DNA from: Roseomonas sp.
Lineage (GTDB): Bacteria > Pseudomonadota > Alphaproteobacteria > Acetobacterales > Acetobacteraceae
Reading direction: 5' to 3'
Assembly (NCBI GenBank): GCA_020249865.1
Contig: JADCEV010000125.1
Span: 1 to 32,668, forward strand
Length of the DNA: 32,668 nucleotides
The translations under genes were made by a program, and so were the position numbers. A model generated the notes under the pieces. That model was given only the letters and a program-made list of their open reading frames with translations. It had not been told where the DNA came from and made no database searches. Shown in pieces: positions 16,901 to 26,022 of this stretch (position 1 is the first letter of the stretch; each line of letters begins with the position of its first letter).

Positions 16901-17886
16901 TGGACAATAAGAACGAAACCAAACGGGAATACCACGCGCGCAAGCGCATCCTGGTCACGGGTGGCGCCGGCTTTGTCGGCAGCCATTTATGCGATGCGCT
17001 TTTGGCCGCAGGGCATGAGGTTCTCTGCGCCGATAATTTCTTCACCGGCAATAAGGCCAATATAGAAAGCCTGCTGGATCACCCCTATTTCGAATTGCTG
17101 CGCCATGACGTGACCTTCCCGCTTTATGTCGAGGTTGATGAAATCTACAACCTCGCCTGCCCCGCATCGCCCATCCATTACCAGCATGACCCGGTGCAGA
17201 CGCTAAAAACCAGCGTGCATGGCGCGATCAATATGCTGGGTCTCGCGAAACGCCTGAAGGCGCGCATCCTGCAGGCTTCCACCAGTGAGGTTTATGGCGA
17301 CCCCAATGTGCACCCGCAGCCCGAGGAATATTGGGGCAATGTGAACCCAATCGGGCCCCGTTCCTGTTATGATGAGGGCAAGCGCTGCGCAGAAACCCTA
17401 TTCTTCGACTACCATCGGCAATTCCGCCTGCCGATCAAGGTGGCGCGCATTTTCAACACCTATGGCCCGCGCATGCACCCGAATGATGGGCGCGTGGTGT
17501 CCAATTTCATCGTGCAGGCTTTGCGCGGTGATCCGATCACGATTTATGGCGATGGCAAGCAGACGCGGTCCTTCTGCTTTGTCTCGGATCTGGTGGAAGG
17601 CTTGCGGCGCCTGATGGATTCACCCGAAGACACAACGGGGCCGATTAATCTCGGCAATCCGGGCGAGTTTACCATGATCGAATTGGCCGAAGCGGTGATC
17701 CGGCTAACCGGTTCCGCCTCCCCCATGGTGTTTCGCCCCGCCCCAGTAGATGACCCGCGCCAGCGCCAGCCCGATATCACCAAGGCGCGTGCGAAGCTTG
17801 GCTGGGAACCGACCATCCCGCTGGAACAGGGCCTGGTGCATACCATTGCCTATTTCGACCGGCTGCTTTCGAGAGGAAACGCCTGA
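16900..17886 (+). CDS. UDP-glucuronate decarboxylase (UDP-xylose synthase)
   Basis: A 328-residue NAD-dependent extended SDR that converts UDP-glucuronate to UDP-xylose, a donor for surface polysaccharide synthesis. The dinucleotide loop GGAGFVG is at 21-27, the catalytic TSE at 128-130 (in [10 protein letters not shown]), and Tyr157/Lys161 in [27 protein letters not shown] and [21 protein letters not shown] are hallmarks of this subfamily rather than of UDP-glucose epimerases. The length is normal. Its ATG shares a base with the stop of the GGT-like gene (TAATG), and the next gene begins 2 bases after its stop, so the three are very probably one operon. No UDP-glucose dehydrogenase or glycan polymerase is nearby. 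Confidence 0.92.
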   Translation: MDNKNETKREYHARKRILVTGGAGFVGSHLCDALLAAGHEVLCADNFFTGNKANIESLLDHPYFELLRHDVTFPLYVEVDEIYNLACPASPIHYQHDPVQTLKTSVHGAINMLGLAKRLKARILQASTSEVYGDPNVHPQPEEYWGNVNPIGPRSCYDEGKRCAETLFFDYHRQFRLPIKVARIFNTYGPRMHPNDGRVVSNFIVQALRGDPITIYGDGKQTRSFCFVSDLVEGLRRLMDSPEDTTGPINLGNPGEFTMIELAEAVIRLTGSASPMVFRPAPVDDPRQRQPDITKARAKLGWEPTIPLEQGLVHTIAYFDRLLSRGNA

Positions 17887-17888
17887 GC

Positions 17889-18767
17889 ATGCGAATCCTG
17901 CTTGCCATCGCGCATTTCTTTCGTGCCGAGGAAGGATCAAACCATAGCTCCACCGATGCGCATCGGCGTGATCAGCGCGCCGCGGCGATCCGCAGTGTCA
18001 TCGATTCCTGGCGCGGACATTACGGGCCGGTCTATGGCATCAATGTCTGGCACAAGAAATTCGAACCCATGGTGGGCATCGCGGACCAGCTTGACATCAT
18101 CGTGCTGGTGAATGGCGAGGATCACCTGCTTGACCTTGATTACTGCCGGTCCCGCGGGGTGCGGCTTTATGATGCGAAGCTCGATAATCCGCGTATGCTG
18201 GGCTTCACGGCGCATAAACTTTTTGCCGATGCGCGCAACCTTTATGATGTCTTCGTCTTTTCCGAAGATGACCTCCGCCCCACCGGGGGTGACATGATCC
18301 CGCGCATCCTGGCCTTTCAGGATGATTATGGCTGGCGGCGCGTATTGTTTCCCAATCGTTTTGAATGGAATCCGCGCGGCCCGGCACCCAAGACTTATAT
18401 TGATGGCATGCTGCGCCCGGCGCTGCTTGCCCCGTTTGAGGCGGCGCTGCCGGATGAGCGTTTCCTGAAGGGCCGGCAGGGGGCAAAGCCGCTCACCTTC
18501 CAGCGCGCGACCAATCCGCATTGCGGATTCTTCGCGCTGACCGCTGAGCAATTGGCGCATTGGATGGCACAGCCGCAATTCGGCGATCAGGATTGCAGCT
18601 TCATCTCACCGCTTGAAAGTGCCGCAACGTTGGGCATCCTGAAAACCTTCCCGATCTACAAGACCTTTGGCCGCGATATGGGCTGGCTTGAGATTGAGCA
18701 TCTGGATACGCGTTTTTCCGGCCTGAATTTGCCGGGGCGCCCGTCATCCGCGCCCCGGCCAGGCTGA
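17889..18767 (+). CDS. Unrecognised protein, possible GT-A-like glycosyltransferase
   Basis: I do not recognise the 292-residue product with confidence. It opens with a hydrophobic strand, MRILLAIAHFF, followed by a polar stretch SNHSSTDAHRRDQR. Strands LDIIVLVNGEDH (68-79) and DVFVFSEDDLRPTGGDM (120-136) are separated by a helix; the acidic EDD at 126-128 after a hydrophobic strand is reminiscent of the metal-binding DxD motif of GT-A enzymes. Later parts include NPHCGFFAL and a C-terminal GRDMGWLEIEHLDTRFS. There are no membrane segments. Following UDP-xylose synthase by 2 bases, it could use UDP-xylose, but that is inference from position. A 10-bp GC inverted repeat lies inside its last codons. 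Confidence 0.6.
   Translation: MRILLAIAHFFRAEEGSNHSSTDAHRRDQRAAAIRSVIDSWRGHYGPVYGINVWHKKFEPMVGIADQLDIIVLVNGEDHLLDLDYCRSRGVRLYDAKLDNPRMLGFTAHKLFADARNLYDVFVFSEDDLRPTGGDMIPRILAFQDDYGWRRVLFPNRFEWNPRGPAPKTYIDGMLRPALLAPFEAALPDERFLKGRQGAKPLTFQRATNPHCGFFALTAEQLAHWMAQPQFGDQDCSFISPLESAATLGILKTFPIYKTFGRDMGWLEIEHLDTRFSGLNLPGRPSSAPRPG
18731..18759. terminator. Perfect 10-bp GC inverted repeat at the end of the unknown gene
   Basis: GCCGGGGCGC (18731-18740) and GCGCCCCGGC (18750-18759) pair fully around a 9-base loop, inside the coding end of the gene that stops at 18767 and 10 bases beyond the stop of the converging ThDP enzyme gene. There is no U-tract. Confidence 0.4.
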
Positions 18768-18769
18768 AT

Positions 18770-20518
18770 TCAGCGCGGGCGGGGCCCGCTTCGCCGCGGC
18801 GCCGGGCCGCGCTTCGCCTTGGCGGGAAGTGCAGCTGGCGGCGCAGCCTTGCCGGATTGCGCGCGCAAATCGGCAATGGTCGCGCGATTGGTCACCTGTT
18901 CCGGATTCATGCGTATTTCCACAATGGCGGGCTTGCCGGAAGCGAGTGCGCGCTGGACTGCCGGCACCATATCCTCGGTCTTTTCCACCACCTCACCATG
19001 GCCACCAAAGGCTTCAATAAAGCGCGCGAAGTCCGGATTGGTGAGCGCTGTGCCGGACACGCGATGCGGATAGGTGCGTTCCTGATACATGCGGATGGTG
19101 CCATACATCTGGTTGTTGAAGACCAGAATCACCGGATTGACCGAATGATGGAACGCGGTCGCAATTTCCTGCCCCGTCATCAAAAACCCGCCATCGCCGA
19201 CAAAGCCAATCACCGGCCGTTCCGGATGCACAATCTTCGCACCAATCGCAGATGGCACCGCATAGCCCATGGCGCCATTGGTGGGGCCAAGGAAATCCTG
19301 CCCCGCGCCCACATGCATGAAGCGCGTGGGCCAGGTCGCGAAATTGCCGGCGTCGGTCGTGTAGATGGTATTGGCGGGCAGCGCCTTTTCCAAATCCTGC
19401 AAGGCCTTCGCCAGGTTGAGCGGCCCTTCGTAATTGGGCGCTGCTGCCTGCTTCATGCGCGTGGCGCGCAAATCCCGCGTCCAGCCAGCCCAGGCGGGCT
19501 TCTTGATGGGCGCTGCCGCCTTGGCAGCCGCCGCAAAGGCATTCAGATCCGCCGTAATGCCAAGTGCGGGGCGATAGACGCGCCCGATTTCTGATTGCTC
19601 GGGATAGACATGCACAATCGGCGTCGCCCCCGCCATATCCAACAGCGTATAACCCTGGCTGAAAGTCTCACCGAGGCGAGACCCAATCGCGATGATCAAA
19701 TCCGCATCCTTGGCATGCGCGACCAGGCCCGGATCGGCACCAACACCAAGATCACCGACATAGTTTTCCGAGTTGCCATCGAAAATCCCCTGACGGCGGA
19801 AGCCGACTGCCACCGGCAGATCATTCGCCAAAAGGAAATCGCGGATATCGGCCTTGCCCTGATCCGACCAGCGTGACCCGCCCAGCACCGCGAGTGGACG
19901 CTTGGCATTGCCCAGCATTGCCATCATGCGCGAAACGGCATCAGGCGCGGGGTGCGGCGGCAGCACATGGGCGGGGCCGATATCCGGCACATTCGCCATG
20001 CGCTTTTGCATTTCCTCACTGATCGCAATCACCACCGGGCCGGGGCGACCAGAGACAGCGACATCAAAGGCATGCGCCATCAATTCCGGGATGCGCTTTT
20101 CATCATCAATCTGCGTCACCCATTTGGCGATGGGGCTGAACATGCGGCGATAATCAACTTCCTGGAAGGTTTCGCGGTCTGTCTCCTCAACCGGGATTTG
20201 GCCGACCAGCAGCACCAGCGGCGTCGAATCCTGCTGCGCGACATGCACCCCAATCGCGGCATGGCAGGCGCCGGGGCCACGCGTGACAATCGCGACCCCT
20301 GGCTTGCCAGTCAGTTTGCCATAGGCCTCCGCCATGTGGATGGCGCCGGCTTCAAAGCGGCAGGTCACCAGCTGCAACCGATTGCGCACGGAATAAAGGC
20401 CATCGAGCAGATCAAGATAGCTTTCACCCGGTACGCAAAACGCATGGGTGACGCCTTGCGCCACCAGTGCATCGGCCAAAAGCTTGCCGCCTGTCCGTCC
20501 TGTTTTTGCTTCGGCCAT
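18770..20518 (-). CDS. ThDP-dependent enzyme, acetolactate synthase large-subunit-like
   Basis: A 582-residue enzyme with the three-domain layout of acetolactate synthase-like proteins. The N-terminal PYR domain has the cofactor-activating Glu56 in CRFEAGAIHMAEAYG. The central FAD/NAD-like domain lies near 190-330, and the C-terminal PP domain has GDG at 441-443 and the closing NN about 26 residues on (NPVILVFNNQMYGTIRMYQ). No small regulatory subunit is nearby, so a catabolic or other ThDP role is as likely as branched-chain synthesis. The last 25 or so residues form an Ala/Pro/Arg/Lys-rich tail (AKAKRGPAPRRSGPRPR) not expected in the family. ATG 20516-20518 sits 6 bases behind GGGGAAG; a TTG at 20536 is less likely. 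Confidence 0.85.
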   Translation of the reverse strand: MAEAKTGRTGGKLLADALVAQGVTHAFCVPGESYLDLLDGLYSVRNRLQLVTCRFEAGAIHMAEAYGKLTGKPGVAIVTRGPGACHAAIGVHVAQQDSTPLVLLVGQIPVEETDRETFQEVDYRRMFSPIAKWVTQIDDEKRIPELMAHAFDVAVSGRPGPVVIAISEEMQKRMANVPDIGPAHVLPPHPAPDAVSRMMAMLGNAKRPLAVLGGSRWSDQGKADIRDFLLANDLPVAVGFRRQGIFDGNSENYVGDLGVGADPGLVAHAKDADLIIAIGSRLGETFSQGYTLLDMAGATPIVHVYPEQSEIGRVYRPALGITADLNAFAAAAKAAAPIKKPAWAGWTRDLRATRMKQAAAPNYEGPLNLAKALQDLEKALPANTIYTTDAGNFATWPTRFMHVGAGQDFLGPTNGAMGYAVPSAIGAKIVHPERPVIGFVGDGGFLMTGQEIATAFHHSVNPVILVFNNQMYGTIRMYQERTYPHRVSGTALTNPDFARFIEAFGGHGEVVEKTEDMVPAVQRALASGKPAIVEIRMNPEQVTNRATIADLRAQSGKAAPPAALPAKAKRGPAPRRSGPRPR

Positions 20519-20595
20519 CACCGCTTCCCCAATCAATTCAGATGGGCGGAAGCTAGCCGATAAATCCAGCGCGTGAAATCACCCTGAGCCGCGGC

Positions 20596-20615
20596 GGCGG
20601 CGTTATTCCGCCGCC
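20596..20615 (-). terminator. GC hairpin with the RND gene stop codon in its loop
   Basis: GGCGGCG (20596-20602) pairs with CGCCGCC (20609-20615); the loop contains the stop codon (20603-20605) of the efflux permease. There is no U-tract. The next gene on the same strand starts at 20518. Confidence 0.35.
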
Positions 20616-23600
20616 TGATGGCCATGGCTGGCGGCAGGGCGCTTTTCCAATTCCGCCAGCTTGGCCGCAATGGCGCCAATCGGCTTGGTATAGGGCGCCA
20701 GCAGCAGGTAAAGCGCCGGCACGGCGTAAAGTGTCACAATGGTGGAAAGCGTAATGCCGCCCACAATCACCACACCCAAAGCCTGCCGGCTTTCTGCCCC
20801 TGCCCCGGTTGCCATGGCCAGCGGCACGGCACCCAGCACTGTCGCGATGGAGGTCATCAGAATCGGGCGCAGCCTGACGACAGAGGCTTCCAGCACCGCA
20901 TCACGAATACTCATGCCCCGATCACGCAGCTGATTGGCGAATTCCACCACCAGAATGCCGTTCTTCGCCATCAGGCCAATCAGCAAGACCATGCCGATCT
21001 GGCTGAACACGTTCAGCGTCTGCCCCGTCACCCAAAGCGCCAATAACCCGCCCGTCACTGCCAAGGGTGTGGACAGCAATATGACGAAGGGATGCACGAA
21101 GCTTTCAAACTGCGCCGCGAGCACCAGGAACACCACCAGCAGCGCCAGCGCAAAGGTCACGTAAAGCGCGCCGGAGCTTTCGCGGAATTCCAGGCTCTGA
21201 CCCAGATAGGAAATGCGCGCTTCCTGCGGCAGCACTTCCTTCGCGGTACGGTCAAGGAAATCCAAGGCCTCACCCAGTGAATAGCCAGGCGCAAGGGAAG
21301 CGGTGATGGTAATGGCGCGCACGCGGTCTTGCCGCGAGAGGGTTTGCGCGCGGGCGCGTTCGGACAGCGTCACCACATTGGAAAGCGGCACAAGCCCGCC
21401 AGTGCCCGTGCGCACAAAGACATTCTGCAGATCATAGGGCGAAAGCCGCGCCGATTCGGGCGCCTGCAACATCACCTTGTATTCCTGCCCACCCACGACA
21501 TAGGTGGTGACTTCGCGCGAGCCCATCATGGTTTCAATGGTGCGGCCCACGGCGGCGATGGAAATGCCAAGATCAGCGGCCTTGCGCCGATCAATATCCA
21601 CGCGCACTTCCGGCTTGGTTTCCTTGAAGTTGTGATCAAGGTTGAGCAGGCGCGGATTGGTCCGTGCCTTCTCCAGGAAGGCATCGCGCCAAGCGATCAG
21701 CGTATCATAATCCGGCCCGCCAATCACGAATTGCACCGGCGGTTGGAAGCCACGCTGGCCGAGCGAAGGTGGGTTCAGCGCAAAGCCGCGAATGCCGGGC
21801 ACGCCCGCCACCAGCGGGAAGATTTCAGCGGCAATCGCCTGTTGCTTGCGCTCCCGCTCATTCCAGGGGGCCAGCCGCACAAAGACATTGGCGATATTGC
21901 CAACGGCCGGGCGCTGGAAGCCGCCCACTGTGGCGAAGACCGCGTAAGCCTCACCACTATCCAGATAGCGCTGCAACAGGCTTTCCAGGCGCATCACATG
22001 TTCAACCGTATAGGGGAAGGAAGCGCCCTCCGGTCCCGTGGTCGGGATAATGACCACGCCGCGATCTTCCGTTGGCGCGAATTCCTTGGGCAAAGCATTG
22101 AACAGCACCACGGCGAAAAGCGACATGGCCGCCGATCCACCCATCACCAGCAGCGGCGCACGCAGCGCCTTATCCAATGTCCAGCGCAAGGCTTCATTCA
22201 TTGCCACGAAGAAAGGCTCTGTCATGCGCACCAAAAGCCCCTCACCCTCATGCGGGCGAAGCAGCTTGGAACACATCATGGGCGTGAGTGTCAGCGCAAT
22301 CAGCCCGGAGAATAGGACTGATGCGGCAAGGGCTATGCCGAATTCCGTAAACAGCCTGCCCGTATTGCCCCCCATGAAGGATAGCGGCAGGAAGACCGAA
22401 ACCAGCACCAGCGTTGTCGCAATAACTGCAAAGGCAATTTCACGAGAGCCAAGCAAGGAAGCGAGCAAAGGATCCTCGCCAAGCTCTATCCGGCGATGGA
22501 TGTTTTCCAACACCACAATCGCGTCATCCACAACAAGGCCAATGGCGAGCACAAGGCCAAGCAGCGTCAGTACATTCACCGAAAACCCGAATACTGCCAT
22601 CGGGATGAAGGACGCGACGATGGAAACGGGAATGGCGACAGCAGGGATGATGGTGGCGCGCACCGAACGCAGGAACAGGAAGATCACGCCCACCACCAGC
22701 GCCAGCGCGATCATCAGCGCATGCTCAACCTCATAGATGGATTGCGCGATGAAAAGGCTTTCATCATAGCCGATAATGGCATCCACGCCGGGCGGCAGGC
22801 TTGGCTTGATGCGTTCCAATTCCTCCTTCACGCCATCAGCAACCGCAAGCGTATTGGCGGTGGATTGGCGCAGAATGCCAAGTCCGATGGCAGGCCGGCC
22901 ATTGATGCGATAGCCGCCGCGCGTATCTTCAGCGCCAACCTCAACCCTGGCGACTTCGCCCAGCAATACCTGCGCGCCCCCGGTGCCGCGCGCCACCACC
23001 ACCTGCCGGAATTGCTCGGGCGTGCTCATGCGCGTGTCGGTGCGCACGGTCAATTCGCGGGCGGAGCTTTCAAGCCGCCCGCCGGGCAGTTCCACATTCT
23101 CCCGCCGGATTGCGTCTTCCACATCCTGCACCGTCAGGCCACGCGCGGCGAGCGCTTGGCGATCCAGCCAGATGCGCATGGAAAAGCGCCGTTCACCAAT
23201 CACCAAGACCTGCGCAACACCTTCCACAATGGCAAGGCGGTCCACGATGCGCCGGCGCGCGATATCGGTCAGGTCAAGCGGTGAGAGGGTTTCGGAATTG
23301 AGCGCGATCCACAAAATGGGCCGGCTATCACCATCCACCTTTTGCACAATCGGCGTATCGGCCTGTTCCGGCAGCCGCGCCAGGGCGCGCGCCACACGAT
23401 CGCGCACATCATTGGCGGCACTATCCACATCACGCGTCAGGCGGAATTCCAAAGTGATCTGGCTGCGTTCATCGCGCGATTGGGATTGGATGGATTTGAT
23501 CCCCTCAATCCCCGCAACGGCACCTTCCAGGATTTCCGTAATCTGATTATCCACCACGGGCGCCGAGGCGCCGCGATAGGTGGTCACCACCTGAATGATC

Positions 23601-23728
23601 GGCGGGTCAATCTTCGGGTATTCCCGGATCGGCATCTTATACAGTGACGCCAGCCCAAGCACGATCAGCATCAGGCTGATGACAGTGGCGAAAACCGGCC
23701 GTTTGATCGAGATATCGGAAAGGACCAT
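20603..23728 (-). CDS. RND efflux permease, HAE1/AcrB type
   Basis: A 1041-residue inner-membrane proton antiporter, full length for the AcrB-like family, forming a tripartite pump with the adaptor encoded just upstream and an outer-membrane channel not present here. The N-terminus MVLSDISIKRPVFATVISLM forms helix 1; a long periplasmic domain follows; helices from about residue 335 include GLVVDDAIVVLENIHRR with the proton-relay Asp401 and Asp402; a second periplasmic domain and a second helix block follow, with GLMAKNGILVVEFAN carrying the matching Lys. The gap from the adaptor stop is 14 bases. The substrate range (drugs, lipids, solvents) cannot be predicted. Confidence 0.95.
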   Translation of the reverse strand: MVLSDISIKRPVFATVISLMLIVLGLASLYKMPIREYPKIDPPIIQVVTTYRGASAPVVDNQITEILEGAVAGIEGIKSIQSQSRDERSQITLEFRLTRDVDSAANDVRDRVARALARLPEQADTPIVQKVDGDSRPILWIALNSETLSPLDLTDIARRRIVDRLAIVEGVAQVLVIGERRFSMRIWLDRQALAARGLTVQDVEDAIRRENVELPGGRLESSARELTVRTDTRMSTPEQFRQVVVARGTGGAQVLLGEVARVEVGAEDTRGGYRINGRPAIGLGILRQSTANTLAVADGVKEELERIKPSLPPGVDAIIGYDESLFIAQSIYEVEHALMIALALVVGVIFLFLRSVRATIIPAVAIPVSIVASFIPMAVFGFSVNVLTLLGLVLAIGLVVDDAIVVLENIHRRIELGEDPLLASLLGSREIAFAVIATTLVLVSVFLPLSFMGGNTGRLFTEFGIALAASVLFSGLIALTLTPMMCSKLLRPHEGEGLLVRMTEPFFVAMNEALRWTLDKALRAPLLVMGGSAAMSLFAVVLFNALPKEFAPTEDRGVVIIPTTGPEGASFPYTVEHVMRLESLLQRYLDSGEAYAVFATVGGFQRPAVGNIANVFVRLAPWNERERKQQAIAAEIFPLVAGVPGIRGFALNPPSLGQRGFQPPVQFVIGGPDYDTLIAWRDAFLEKARTNPRLLNLDHNFKETKPEVRVDIDRRKAADLGISIAAVGRTIETMMGSREVTTYVVGGQEYKVMLQAPESARLSPYDLQNVFVRTGTGGLVPLSNVVTLSERARAQTLSRQDRVRAITITASLAPGYSLGEALDFLDRTAKEVLPQEARISYLGQSLEFRESSGALYVTFALALLVVFLVLAAQFESFVHPFVILLSTPLAVTGGLLALWVTGQTLNVFSQIGMVLLIGLMAKNGILVVEFANQLRDRGMSIRDAVLEASVVRLRPILMTSIATVLGAVPLAMATGAGAESRQALGVVIVGGITLSTIVTLYAVPALYLLLAPYTKPIGAIAAKLAELEKRPAASHGHQAAE

Positions 23729-23742
23729 GGGTTCAGCCCTGC

Positions 23743-24858
23743 TCAGCTTGTCGGACGTGCCAGGGTTTCGATGATGCGCACCGGCGCATCCGGGCGCAAG
23801 CGCTGAATGCCGCGCACCACCACCGCTTCGCCGGCAGCAACCCCTTCGCGGATTTCCACTTCGCCGGGCAGGCGGAGCCCCAGCTTCACTTCCTGGCGCC
23901 GGGCGCGCCCATCACGGATCACATAGACAAAGGCGCGGTCGCCCACGGGGTCAATCGCTTCCTCCGCCACCAGCAGCGCGGTTGGCCGTTCTTCCAGCAC
24001 CATTTCGACATTCAGGAACAGGCCGGGGCGCAGCGCCTCATCCGCATTGTCGAATTCGCTGATCACGCGCACGCTGCGCGTTGCTGGGTCAATGCGCGTG
24101 TCAATGATCGTGACCTCACCATTGAAACGACGCTCGCCATAGGCGGTGCTGCGCGCGGTAACCTGCCGGCCAATGCGCACCCGCTCCAGGAAAACCTCCG
24201 GCACGGCGAATTCGACCCGCACGCGGGAAAAATCATCCAATGTGGTGATGGCCGTGCCGGGCTGGATCAGTGCGCCCAGGCTGACTTGCCGCAAGCCAAC
24301 CCGCCCGCTGAAGGGCGCGGTCACGCGCAATTCTTCAAGCTTTGCCTCCGCCTGACGCACGCGGCCTTCCGCCTGACGGGACAAGGCTTCAAGCGTATCC
24401 AGCCGCTGGGCCGCAATGGTCTGGCCGGGCTGCAAGCCACGGGCGCGCTGCAATTGATTGCGCGCATCATCCAATAGCGCGCGCGCCTGATCGAGCTCAG
24501 CCGAAACCGCGCCGGAATCGAGTTCCACCAGGGTTTCGCCCGCCTGCACCTTCTGACCTTCTGTGAAGCGGATATGCGTGACAATGCCAACGATCTTGCC
24601 GGTGATGGTGACGGCTTCGCGTGCGCGCACCGTGCCGACACTCTCAACCCTATCCACCACCAGGCCGGTGCGCACGGGCTGGACGATAACACCCACGGGG
24701 CCGGTTGGGCCACCGCGCGCGGGGCCCTGGCTTGCCGAGGGTTGCAGCCCAACCAATTGTAGCGGCGCGGGCAGGCCAAATTCCTCGCCCTTGAAATGCC
24801 AGGCGGCGCCGGCGCCGGCGATCAGGGCAAGTAGGCCTAGCTGCGTAATGGTGCGCAT
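23743..24858 (-). CDS. RND efflux periplasmic adaptor (membrane fusion protein)
   Basis: A 371-residue adaptor linking the RND permease to an outer-membrane channel. An uncleaved anchor or signal segment (TQLGLLALIAGAGAAWHF) opens the protein; a lipobox cysteine is not seen. Barrel and lipoyl halves (VGTVRAREAVTITGKIVGIV and LRVTAPFSGRVGLRQVSLGALI) flank an alpha-helical hairpin at about 135-205 (SAELDQARALLDDARNQLQ), followed by a beta-barrel and a membrane-proximal domain. ATG 24856-24858 is preferred; an upstream frame to 24999 adds a Trp/Arg/Gly-rich leader without a good ribosome site. First gene of the pump operon. Confidence 0.92.
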   Translation of the reverse strand: MRTITQLGLLALIAGAGAAWHFKGEEFGLPAPLQLVGLQPSASQGPARGGPTGPVGVIVQPVRTGLVVDRVESVGTVRAREAVTITGKIVGIVTHIRFTEGQKVQAGETLVELDSGAVSAELDQARALLDDARNQLQRARGLQPGQTIAAQRLDTLEALSRQAEGRVRQAEAKLEELRVTAPFSGRVGLRQVSLGALIQPGTAITTLDDFSRVRVEFAVPEVFLERVRIGRQVTARSTAYGERRFNGEVTIIDTRIDPATRSVRVISEFDNADEALRPGLFLNVEMVLEERPTALLVAEEAIDPVGDRAFVYVIRDGRARRQEVKLGLRLPGEVEIREGVAAGEAVVVRGIQRLRPDAPVRIIETLARPTS

Positions 24859-24970
24859 ATCATTCCAACCCAAGCCGCCCCCGCAGGACCGGCACCATGG
24901 CAGAGCGCGACCGCGTAAGCGGCCCCGGACCGCAGGAAAGAGCCAAGCGAGAGCGCCGAGCCCCACAAAG

Positions 24971-25000
24971 CTTCTGCCGCGCCCCGCGGGCCGCGGCAAG
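24971..25000 (-). terminator. GC hairpin after the OppD-type gene
   Basis: Stem GCCGCG/CGCGGC (24976-24981 with 24992-24997), extended by three pairs across a 2-base bulge, lies about 12 bases beyond the stop of the minus-strand gene at 25012. There is no U-tract. The remaining bases to 24859 show nothing else clear. Confidence 0.3.
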
Positions 25001-25011
25001 TTTCACTTTTT

Positions 25012-26022
25012 TTAGATATGGGGGGTGCCCTCGTTCGGCGCTACCCTGATGCAGCGCGCCTGCCGCCCCGGCACGATTTGGCGGAGCGGCGGCACCCCGC
25101 TATGGCAGGCATCTGTCACCTCAGCACAGCGGGGCGCGAAGGCGCAGCCCGTGGGCACCTTATCCAGCATGGGCGGCGCGCCGGGGATAGTGGTCAGGCG
25201 CTTGCCGCGCATGCCGGCATGGACTGTCGCCCCCAGCAAGCCCTTCGCATAGGGGTGCAAGGGGCCGGCCATGAGCGCGCCAACCGGGCCTTCTTCCACC
25301 ACCTTGCCGGCATACATCACCGCCACCCGGTCAGCGATTTCCCCAGCAACGCCAAGGTCATGGGTCACAAACACCACCCCCATGCCAAGCTTTTCCTGCA
25401 AGGACCGCAGCAGCAGCAGCACCTGGATTTGCACCGTGGCATCCAGGGCCGTGGTGGGTTCATCGGCCAATAGCAGCTTGGGCCGGCAAGCAAGTGCCAC
25501 CGCAATCATGGCGCGCTGCCGAAGCCCGCCGGATAATTCATGCGGATAGGCGGAAAGCCGCCGCTTGGCCGAGGGGATTTGCACCAATTCCAGCAATTCC
25601 AAGGCCCTGGCATCGGCGGCGCTGCGGCTGGCACCCTCATGCCGCTGCACGGTCTCCGCGATTTGCCGGCCGATGGTGAAGACCGGGTCAAGCGCGGTCA
25701 TGGGTTCCTGAAAGATCATCGCCACATCGCCGCCGCGGAAATCGGCAAGCTGGCCCTCATTCATGGCCTGCACATCGCGCCCGGCCACCTGGATCTCACC
25801 GGTGACCTTCGCGGTTTTCGGCAAAAGCTTCATCAGCGCGCGGAGCGTCACAGATTTGCCGGAACCTGATTCGCCCAGGATGCAAAGCACCTCGCCGGCG
25901 GCGAGGTCCAGATCAACGCCATTGACCGCATGCACGGTGCGGTCGCGGCTTTCGAACTTCACATGCAAATCGCGCAGCCGGATCAGCGGTGCCTCATTGG
26001 CAGGTTTCAATGCTGCGCTCAT
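25012..26022 (-). CDS. Peptide-type ABC transporter ATPase, OppD/DppD-like
   Basis: A 336-residue cytoplasmic ATPase that would energise import of oligopeptides or similar solutes together with the OppF-type partner. Walker A GESGSGKS is at 50-57, the signature is LSGGLRQRAMIA, Walker B is LLLADEPTTALD, and the switch His lies in VFVTHDLGV. The C-terminal region carries the cysteine-rich oligopeptide extension (TGCAFAPRCAEVTDAC and a later ARC), which in DppD/OppD proteins is associated with an iron-sulfur cluster. Its ATG overlaps the OppF-type stop by four bases (ATGA). No permease or binding protein genes are adjacent. Confidence 0.93.
   Translation of the reverse strand: MSAALKPANEAPLIRLRDLHVKFESRDRTVHAVNGVDLDLAAGEVLCILGESGSGKSVTLRALMKLLPKTAKVTGEIQVAGRDVQAMNEGQLADFRGGDVAMIFQEPMTALDPVFTIGRQIAETVQRHEGASRSAADARALELLELVQIPSAKRRLSAYPHELSGGLRQRAMIAVALACRPKLLLADEPTTALDATVQIQVLLLLRSLQEKLGMGVVFVTHDLGVAGEIADRVAVMYAGKVVEEGPVGALMAGPLHPYAKGLLGATVHAGMRGKRLTTIPGAPPMLDKVPTGCAFAPRCAEVTDACHSGVPPLRQIVPGRQARCIRVAPNEGTPHI

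Noticed and set aside
21329-22315. A 328-codon plus-strand frame opposite the RND permease
   Set aside because: It lies wholly inside the conserved AcrB-type gene on the other strand and its His/Arg/Gln-rich translation is typical of a shadow frame.
23743-24858. RND adaptor considered as a type I secretion fusion protein for the metalloproteases
   Set aside because: It is coupled to an AcrB-type permease with a 14-base gap, has short helical hairpins, and no ABC exporter is adjacent.
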